This document shows positions 56,441-64,000 of a DNA stretch of 64,000 nt, in pieces. Every line of letters begins with the position of its first letter. The first letter of the stretch is position 1. The position numbers were made by a program, and so were the translations under genes. The stretch is from Siphonodentalium dalli (lineage: Eukaryota > Mollusca > Scaphopoda > Gadilida > Siphonodentaliidae), in the NCBI GenBank assembly GCA_032622095.1, contig CP136069.1, positions 84,032,958-84,096,957 of the forward strand, written 5' to 3'. The notes under the pieces are model-generated. The model had not been told where the DNA came from. It made no database searches and saw only the letters and a program-made list of their open reading frames with translations.

Positions 56441-56800
56441 CCAGTTCTCATCATGCCTGAGGATATGGTGCCGGACATCAGGTTAGCATCACTAAATTCA
56501 CCCTCTGTGGACCTCATTCTGCTTAGGCCTCATTTTCTCTGGAAACTATCGTTATTATCAAATTAACAAGTTTTTTAGCTTAGTTTCTCTATATCCTCAA
56601 ATTGGCAGACAGCACTTTGCATAATGGAGGTGCCCATAACAATATTCACCATCTTGGAACTTAAATATGAGTCTAGGTCTCCCATAGCTGGATGAATTTG
56701 GTAATGCTAGCCCACTTTGCAGGGTGGCATCACTAAATTCACCCTCTGGAAACCTCATTCTGCAAATGTCCGGCATCATGTTCTCAGGTCTGGTTCTCAT
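56441..56800. repeat. Family D palindromic repeat, copy 3
   Basis: CCAGTTCTCATCATGCCTGA at the left and TTCTCAGGTCTGGTTCTCAT at the right, with TAGCATCACTAAATTCACCC and ACCTCATTCTG inside. Ends 18 bp from gene B's stop codon. Confidence 0.65.
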
Positions 56801-56818
56801 CTACAACTCGTTGGATTC

Positions 56819-56980
56819 TCAGAAGTACTTGTACTTATTTTTTGCTGATAAGTATCCGAGCACAGCATTCGCCATCCATAAAGTGGACCTGGAAACTGTC
56901 GAAGTGATGAAACTTCTCTTGAAAGTGAGGTAGTACACCCAAGAACCATGGAAAGCTAGGACTACCACAACAGCAATCAT
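56819..56980 (-). CDS. Gene B terminal exon
   Basis: Minus strand: CAG acceptor at 56981-56983. Begins MIAVVVVLAFHGSWVYYLTF and ends SAKNKYKYF then TGA. A palindromic repeat (56441-56800) starts about 18 bp after the stop, so the 3' untranslated region is largely repeat-derived. Confidence 0.88.
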   Translation of the reverse strand: MIAVVVVLAFHGSWVYYLTFKRSFITSTVSRSTLWMANAVLGYLSAKNKYKYF

Positions 56981-59900
56981 CTGAATTAGAAAGAATGCTA
57001 TTAGAGTCAAAGTAATAATTGTTATGTTTAAGGTCAAATGTCAAAAGAAAACTCCAGCTGAGTGCTACCTTACTCGTATTTAATTTCGCGCACCCATCAG
57101 TGCATAAATTTAAAACAGAGCGAAAAAAAATATGTAATCACCCTCGTTATAAAACGAAGACATCACTTTGTTTATAGTTGGTTGCAATTCACTTTTCGAA
57201 GAGCTTGATGAAGGCACTGGGTTAATCGAAGGGTTAACTGTATTGTTTTTATTATTTTCATCCCGTGCCAATACATTTAAGTTGAAGGCAAAGTCATGAA
57301 GGGAACCTAGTTGTAGGTGTATTTGGACATTGGCATGATGTATATACCTAACACCATCAATGTACAATTTAACGTTGTCCAATATTGCACCAAGGAGCTG
57401 ACAATTCTGCACCTCTTTCTTGATTTCATTCCAGTTCAGGCTACATATTTTGCACTTGATCTGAGAAATCAGCTTGTCCTCATCAACCTCAAATTCGAAT
57501 TGGTCTGAAATGTTTTTAGTAAAATGGTTTCTTTTGTATCGGCCATCATCATGTTTAATTAATCAATGGCGCTTTCTATTTACATCAGAAGTTTCACGCA
57601 CGTGCAAGTCTTGCATCATGCACAGAGACGGACTTGACAATGCTGGTGCAGAGCATGTATAGTGCATGCTTTATGCAGGATATAAGAATACAGTTATGCT
57701 CGGAAGTATTCGATGTTTGGATGGTGAAATTTAGGTCAAGTTGATTAAAATGTGGCATGAACAGGAAAAACGGTTATGCCATGAGGAATTTGCTCGAACG
57801 GAGCTCAAACTCTCATTTGTGCAATTTTTAAAGGCCTGCTTGTGGTATTCTTTCAAGTTCAATTCCAGGATGTCCATAAATATTTATTAATTACATATCA
57901 GAATTATAAATTGTACCATGCATATAAGCGCTCATCTGCACAACAAAATTATGAAGCAGTTGTGTTATATTCGATGTATATTTTCTTCGAGGTTGTCTTT
58001 TATATACTAGTATACACATGTATCAGCAGGGATAATTAAGAACTGAAACTGTAATCAATATATAAGATTTTTACGAAAATATTTCAGTCAGTTTTGAATT
58101 CGCACAGCAGGGTGTGGAAATTCAAAGTGCGCAAATTCAAATACGTGTAAGGTATTATTTCAACAGTATATAAAAACAATACCAATTACAGGTAAAAACA
58201 TAAAAGCCAGAAATAAAAGGGTAAAATGAGCTACATATAAAATTTCAAGTCTGTCCCATGGCACTGGTAAATACGAGTATATAAAAAATATGGTGCAGTA
58301 TCTGTATTTATACTGATTTCGAGTAATTCCCAGATATCATGCTCAAGTCTCACCACAAATTGTCCAAAATATAATGCAAATGAATGTTTGATCATAAGCC
58401 AGTGTATTCTCTTCTATATGAGAGGCTCCCTATGGGACTCACATATATATGAGAATGCATTGGCACAGGATTTTCGCAAAAATTCAGGAAGTTCCCATCA
58501 TGAAAGGGTTAATATCAACACTGTACTTTGAAAGTGTTAAGTCTTACCACAATCCTCGCTGTTAGAATAGCTTTCTTGTCTTCAGTTGCCAGAAAATTAG
58601 AACTCCGGCCGCACAACATAGCATTTGCTAATTGCCAGCTGGCGCCCATTCGTACAGCAAACATGTGCATGGCCTCAGGTTTCTCAATTTCCGCATACTG
58701 AAAAACGAAATTTTTGTTTTTACTATGATAGATTACGGTACATACATACACCAAAACACAATGAAAAACATATAACCAGAAAGAGAAATTTTGACAAGAC
58801 ATATACTGAAAAGACTTAATCATTGAGTAGGCCCTACTGAATGTCACCTCCAAAGTCCTGATAATATTAAACAATGAAATTGTGAATGAAAGAAGTGCAG
58901 CCTCTTCGACAAGCCAACGGAAATCTTGACTGCAGGCACAATTAACATTTCACATGCTATCTAGAGCTTTTGCAGCTGACTGTTGAGGCTAACAATGGCA
59001 TTTTATTACACAAGCCAGCCAAACCTAGTACTCATTTCACAAATAAATCAGTGACAATAGGGTTTATTTACTGAAACTAGCTGAATCTTAAAGGTTCAGC
59101 TGTAGCATATTCAAACCAGTGTGTTTATCATTGCTCACGCAAGGGATAGTATGAAAGGGACAATTTCAATATCCCCTTCTGGGGAAAATGATATTTATAC
59201 CATAATTGCCTATGCTATTGTCTGTATAATATTTTTGTAAATTTCATCTTTACACCCTACAGTTTGTATAAATTTCTACTATGGGCTGCTGCTGTTGGGT
59301 TTAAATTTTCAAATGCCATTTCATGGGTTAAACGTTTATACCCATAGTGGAACTACATCGCAGTTAGCAAAATAGTTCTCCTGTTACATTCATTTAAAAT
59401 TGGAAGTTGTTATGATATCAATTAAATATGAGGTAATTTTGCCTGCATTTCAATCAAATTTAGCTTGCTAGTGCTATATGAACTAGGAAAGTTAGGAAAC
59501 ATATAAATGGGAATATCAAGTGACTGATCGATGGCTTAGAAACAGGCTGACATCATGTCGTAAAAGTATGCATCACTACGCTTGAAGCACATTCCTTATA
59601 GCCTCGTGTTTGGATCTCTCAGTGAAGTTACACATTAAAAATAAAAGTGGAGCAGTTGAATTCGCGGTACAAATAAAAATTAATAATTTTGGCTAAACAA
59701 AATACACCGATAGTAGCCGAGCCGAGAGTACAAAATTCTCACCACTCATGGTATTGTGCCTTTAACCACAATTCCACTTGTGGTGTAAATTTGGTGTTCT
59801 CGGCTACTATGGGTGTATTCTATATTTATTTATCTAACTGCAACTTATTCTATAATAATCCATTGGCGAGTGTATTATAAATAGTGTGCACTGGTGTGTC

Positions 59901-62546
59901 TTTACACCACTAACTCATGTAGAGATAAGATTTGACTGATAATGGAAGCATGTAATCTGTTATATTCCCATACTTCAAATACGTACAATTCTTTTCATTA
60001 GTGCAGATTAGTGGAACAACAAGACAGTCAATGACTGTGGGGGTCGCTCACCTGACTGTAAAGAGTGAGAAGACTGGGACTTTGAAGACTACAACAGTCA
60101 GTAATTGTCAAAATCACTTAGGACAAGTAATTCTAAACAGGGACATAGCTGATGGTTCTCAGATGAGCAAGGCTCTTCACCTTGACATTTTTAATTGCAC
60201 ACCACTGACAAATATCAAACCCCTTACCATTTTTAAACAAAACCTCACATCCCCCTATAAAGCTAAAATTTGTGGCCATTTTGGTCCTACAGTTTAACCC
60301 AAAGAAGGAAAATATGGACTGTTACTGGTTGAAAAATGTAACACTATCAGGCATGAAATTTCTAACTGTTTGAAAATGTTGATCAAATTAGGGGGGAGGG
60401 TCAAAACCCCACCCCCTCTACACTTCCGCCCCATTGCCCCCCACCCAGGCAGCTTAGAAATCAAGAGGAATCTATACATTATTATACCAGTATCAAAAAG
60501 CACAGATAGGGTGGCTGGTTGATAATTAAATCTCTTATCTCCGCCCCTATTTGAACAAACTTGAATACCCATCTATGAGATCCATTCATTTGGTAATTTC
60601 AGATGGTAGATTTTAATAGTTGAACTGAACTGATTTTCCTCAAATTTCCTAAAATAACCCCAAATCTAAACCCCAGTCACCGAAGGACCCTCCATACCAA
60701 ACATAAGCTAAATAGGCCCGATGGTTCTTGATAAGAAATTGTTTTAAGAATTACTATGGAAGGAAAGAGTTATGGCCCTGGCTTCTCACCTATTTGACCT
60801 GATGAACTCATTTGAACAAATCTGAATGTGAGTCATCTAGGGGACATCCACACCAAAATATATAAACCCATTTGGTCTTTAATATGTATCTGAAGAAGAA
60901 AACAATTGATGGACGGATAGAGACATAATGACAGATGGATGAATGGGAGAACAGTCTGACATAGAGACAGACAAATTCAATTCAATATACCCCCCAAGTT
61001 TTCTTTGCAAAATCAGGGTATAATGAGTTGAACTGGATACTGGTGGTTAAGAAAATAATATTCGAACAGCCAAGCCTGAACATAGTGTCTGACATTTGCA
61101 GAATGAGGTCACCAAAGGGTGAATTTAATGACACAATCCTGCAATGCAGGCTAGCATCGCCAAATTCACCCTCTGGGGACCTCATTCTGTTTAGGCCTCA
61201 ACTGTTATGGGAGACATAGCATCAGATTGAAGTTCTCCAGTTAAAGCTGGTGATGTGCACCCATTGGGCACCTCAATTATGCATTTTATCTTCTACAAAC
61301 TAGCGGATATAGAAACTAAACAGAAGGGAAAAGGTAAGTAAAAAAAGTCAATTTAAGACCCTATATACTTCCCAGAAGTTGAGGCCTAAGCAGAATGAGG
61401 ACCCTGGCTAGTGTATTTGGTGATGCTACCTGCTGTGCAGGGTAGCATAACTAAATTCACCCTCTTGGGATCTCATTCTGCAAATGTCAGACACACTAAA
61501 TTGAAGTTTGAGAACAATAATTTGATTTTAATGACACACACTGGCATCAGTGTTGGCTAAGCATTTGTTCACACCTGTCAGCCTGATAACATCTCAATTG
61601 ATGACTGTATTTATATTAACTCTCTCTCTCTCTCTCTCTGTCTGTAGCTAATACAATTGACTGAATATGCTGGTGGGAGAGATCCTGTGAGTTAGGAGAT
61701 GAGATGGGGTGGGATGCTGTTGGTTGGGGGCAGGGTGGTGGTCTGGGTCATGTGGGGGGGGGGGGTGATGGAAAGGGAAAGTTTCCACGATTTCATTAAA
61801 GATTTTCATAGCTCTGCGGATGTTACAACGGTGTCAGTTTTTCTAATTTTTAAAAATTGTTTTTAAAAAATATATATATTTTTTTTTTGTATGAGTTCAA
61901 TCTGAATTTTTTATTTTTGTATTATTTTTTTTTTGAGTTATGTCCCTGGGTCCACCCCTATTTGACCCAGTGACCCCATTTGAACAAATCTGAACCCCAG
62001 TCATTCAAGGACCATCCATACCAAATATAAGCTAAATCGGCCCAATGGTTCTAGACAAGAAGTCGTTATAAGAATTACCAAGGAGGAATATAGTTATGGC
62101 CCTGGTTTCGCAACTAATTGACCTGGTGACCTCATTTGAACAAATCTGAATGTGAGTCACCTAGGGAACATCCACATCAAATATGAACCCATTCAGTCTT
62201 ATGGTTACGGAGAAGAAGATGTTTAAAGAATTGTTGACAGACGAGGAGTGATGACTATAGCTCCACCGGAGACTTCGTCTCAGGTGAGCTAATAAAAACA
62301 TTTCAGGTCCCTTATTACTATTAAAGCAGGTAACAAAGCTGGTTTCTACTTTACCTGGACGAGGACCCAGTCAGGCAGCGAGTATAGTGTGACGCTCATG
62401 AAAAACATAAACAAGAAATCAAGCCGCAGATGGACAGTCAACCTGTTGTTCATTTCAGTATAACCTCCCCAGTCTTCAATGCGCAGAGCTTGGTAAATGG
62501 AACACAGCAACCAGATGATGTGGAGTGGCAAAATATTGTACCGATG
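56819..62546 (-). CDS. Gene B: inverted paralogue of gene A, last three exons visible
   Basis: Three minus-strand exons (62355-62546, 58548-58697, 56819-56980) match gene A exons 3, 4 and 5 in length (192, 150, 162 bp), phase and splice signals. All three are open, with a normal TGA at 56819-56821, so there is no sign of a pseudogene here. Introns are 3657 and 1567 bp against 8446 and 6150 bp in gene A. Counterparts of exons 1 and 2 were not seen between 62547 and 64000 and are probably beyond the window. Same multi-pass membrane family as gene A; function unknown. Confidence 0.8.
56984..58394. other. Gene B intron, unassigned
   Basis: No coding feature beyond the flanking exons. 57060-57130 resembles 3779-3860. 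Confidence 0.4.
58395..58512. repeat. TTAA family b fragment
   Basis: Second hairpin and right end only (GGAAGTTCCCATCATGAAAG then GGTTAA). In gene B's intron, 36 bp from the exon 58548-58697. Confidence 0.7.
58548..58697 (-). CDS. Gene B exon equivalent to gene A exon 4
   Basis: Minus strand: CAG acceptor at 58698-58700 and GTAAGA donor at 58542-58547. Starts YAEIEKPEAMHMFAVRMGAS and ends with the loop FLATEDKKAILTARIV that is identical in both copies. Confidence 0.9.
58701..60635. other. Gene B intron, mostly unassigned
   Basis: A 119-bp hairpin lies at 59701-59819. The 98-codon frame at 60001-60297 has no recognised domain. Confidence 0.4.
59701..59819. mobile_element. Small hairpin MITE
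   Basis: AATACACCGATAGTAGCCGA and complement GGCTACTATGGGTGTATT; loop of about 70 bp with an inner CCACAATTCCACTTGTGG palindrome. Confidence 0.65.
60636..60975 (-). repeat. CTGACCTGAG-class repeat, headless copy
   Basis: GAGTTATGGCCCTGGCTTCT, CATTTGAACAAATCTGAATG, GAGTCATCTAGGGGACATCC. Confidence 0.6.
61086..61494. repeat. Family D palindromic repeat, copy 4 (fullest)
   Basis: TGTCTGACATTTGCAGAATG ... CATTCTGCAAATGTCAGACA; inside, two GCTAGCATC/GATGCTA pairs and GAGGCCTAAGCAGAATGAGG. Best example of the family. Confidence 0.75.
61620..61645. repeat. TC microsatellite
   Basis: About ten TC units followed by TGTCTGTAGC. Confidence 0.9.
61935..62293 (-). repeat. CTGACCTGAG-class repeat, inverted copy
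   Basis: Ends GGAGACTTCGTCTCAGGTGA then GCTAA; two subunits with GAGTTATGTCCCTGG / TAGTTATGGCCCTGG about 160 bp apart. Confidence 0.65.
62355..62546 (-). CDS. Gene B exon equivalent to gene A exon 3
   Basis: On the minus strand it is preceded by TTCACAG and followed by GTAAAG. Reads HRYNILPLHIIWLLCSIYQA, the RIEDWGGYTEMNNRL segment, then a diverged helix ending YSLPDW. Upstream intron bases (AAGCTTTCCAATGATGT and onward) are also shared with gene A. Confidence 0.9.
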
Positions 62547-62759
62547 CTGTGAAAACGAGAATATATATGAGTCAAAATTAGATTTATACATCATTGGAAA
62601 GCTTAATAATTAAAAAATCACATAACATTGTAAGTCTCTTGCTTGGTAAACTTGTATAAAACAAGAGATGGACTGTCGTCCTGTGCATACCCCCTTGTGA
62701 CATACATGTACCACATAGTGTGGGCATATCTATAACCTATGACTGATATACTCATATAG

Positions 62760-63262
62760 ATGGACACAAAAACCTAAACAAAATGATTGAACATGCCATT
62801 GATTGTCCTCATAGTGGTGAACATCCGTACCAAATTTCACTGAGATCCGAGCATTTATACTTTTCAAGTTATGGCCTGAACAGACATCGGGCGGACCAAA
62901 AAGCCATCATCTCCAGATAAACAAAGATGAATAACTCTAGAATGGAAAATCCGAACAAAACGATGGAACACTCTATCGATTGTCCTCATAGTAGTGAACG
63001 TCCTTACCAGTACCAAATTTCATTCAGATCCGAGCACAACTGTTGAAGTGATGACATGAACAGACATCAAACAGACCAAAAACCCAACATTTCCATTAAA
63101 CAAAGTTGAATAACTCTAGAATGGAAAATCTGAACAAAACAATGGAACCCTCTATTGAATGTCCTCAAAGTAGTGAACACCATACCAAATTTCATTGAGA
63201 TCCAAGCACTACTGTTCAAGTTATGACATGAATAGACATCGGATGGACGGACAGGTGCAAAA
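62760..63262 (-). repeat. Tandem repeat, 175-180-bp unit, three copies
   Basis: GATTGTCCTCATAGTAGTGA-type text at about 62801, 62978 and 63157, with TACCAAATTTCATTGAGATC and CAAGTTATGACATGAA in each. Same general design as the 160-bp arrays. Confidence 0.7.
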
Positions 63263-63425
63263 GAGTATACTAAGTATAATAAGAATTAAAAATACATTAA
63301 ACTATTTTATTACACTGAGTTTCACAATAATTCTTGTTTCTAGCCCTCTAAATTAACTACAGCAAAAGGCAATGCCATAGTAAGAGCCATAAAAGCCAAT
63401 ATAGAATTTCATGCAATTCTTAAGC

Positions 63426-63639
63426 TACAGTAATGCCCCAAATAATCGACTCCTTAGCAACAGCAGAATTATGAGTAACTTTTCAGGATTTAGTCGGAAA
63501 TATGGCCTGTTGCAATTCATCGGAAAGCTCTCACTGAGAGCTTTCTGATGAATGGCAAGACATATTTCCGACTAAATCCTGAAAAATTATCAATAATTCT
63601 GATGTGGTTAAGGAGTCGATTATTTAGGGCATTACTGTA
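63426..63639. mobile_element. TA family hairpin MITE, copy 8
   Basis: TACAGTAATGCCCCAAATAA ... TTTAGGGCATTACTGTA. Confidence 0.8.
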
Positions 63640-64000
63640 TGTCAGAGATGAAAAATGTTTCAAGGGCTGTTGTTTCTATATATTCACAATTATAAGCCTC
63701 TATGGTGCAAATTATCCGAATGGAAAGAGTCTGTAAATTGTACTGCATACACTGTTAACTGTTACTTCCAGGCATGGCATCGGTGCATAGTTCTGCTTAC
63801 ATACACGATCATACCAACTCCACACCCCTCAGGGAAGTCGACTACCACACCTGTCGAAGGTTAGTCGATTATTAAATCAAATAATCATGGCAAGCCAACC
63901 CTAGTTGAAACATTTACAAAATAGCAATGTACATACTACATGTAGTAGTTATTTCTGTTCCATATAATTTTAGGATTCCTTTGGCATTAAATGTTTTGCT
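63640..64000. other. Unassigned edge
   Basis: No exon of gene B recognised here on the minus strand; ACTACATGTAGTAGT palindrome at about 63937. Confidence 0.35.

Noticed and set aside
60001-60297. 98-codon frame in gene B intron
   Set aside because: Reasonable composition but no domain recognised and no splice evidence.
1-64000. CRISPR-like or bacterial defence system
   Set aside because: Spliced genes, SINE-like and MITE content show nuclear eukaryotic DNA; the repeat arrays are satellites without spacer structure.

Overview
The window is AT-rich, gene-poor eukaryotic DNA with long TE-filled introns and very dense repeats. Several repeats have the look of mollusc, probably bivalve, genomes: tandem blocks of about 160 bp built around 'AAATTTGGTATG' and 'GTTATGGCCCTT', 'TAGCTGACCTGAGACGAAG' type heads followed by GTCCGTCC runs, and ACATGTACATGT runs. 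The assignment to mollusc rests on recognising repeat style, not on a database match. No rRNA, tRNA, CRISPR or bacterial-type gene was seen.

Genes: the only coding material I can support is two paralogous multi-pass membrane protein genes in convergent orientation. Gene A (+, 5190-23689) has five visible exons (48, 27, 64, 50 and 53 codons), all with phase-0 GT-AG introns, and ends in a stop codon; its 5' end is probably left of the window. Gene B (-, 56819-62546) shows the last three exons with exactly the same exon lengths and phases; its 5' end is probably beyond base 64000. Exons 1 and 4 resemble each other, so the protein looks like a duplicated four-helix unit. I do not recognise the family with confidence.

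Everything else is repeat. 1-5189: arrays of a self-complementary 18-mer, a PIF/Harbinger-like element with TTA target duplication, a TA-flanked element with recurring GGTGAYTTCGGACA motifs, and a TTAA-flanked element. Introns of gene A: several hAT-like elements with exact 8-bp target duplications, a Tigger/pogo-like element with a transposase N-terminal remnant, hairpin MITEs and a 160-bp tandem array. 24-32 kb: TTAA-bounded MITEs, a hAT-like element, a tRNA-SINE-like element, and an element with 9-bp target duplication. 31.9-35.6 kb: a set of palindromes nested inside one another, with a Helitron/pearl-like satellite array at the core. 35.9-38.5 kb: a long inverted-repeat element and two TTAA elements. 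39-45.1 kb: a 160-bp array and a 5.1-kb foldback element with minisatellite arms. 46-56 kb: more MITEs, including a 1.17-kb element inserted with a perfect 9-bp duplication into an older TTAA element.

The most notable pattern is that TTAA-flanked elements of different families repeatedly sit end to end, sharing one TTAA at the junction. All coordinates and identities were read by eye; no alignment or search was run.
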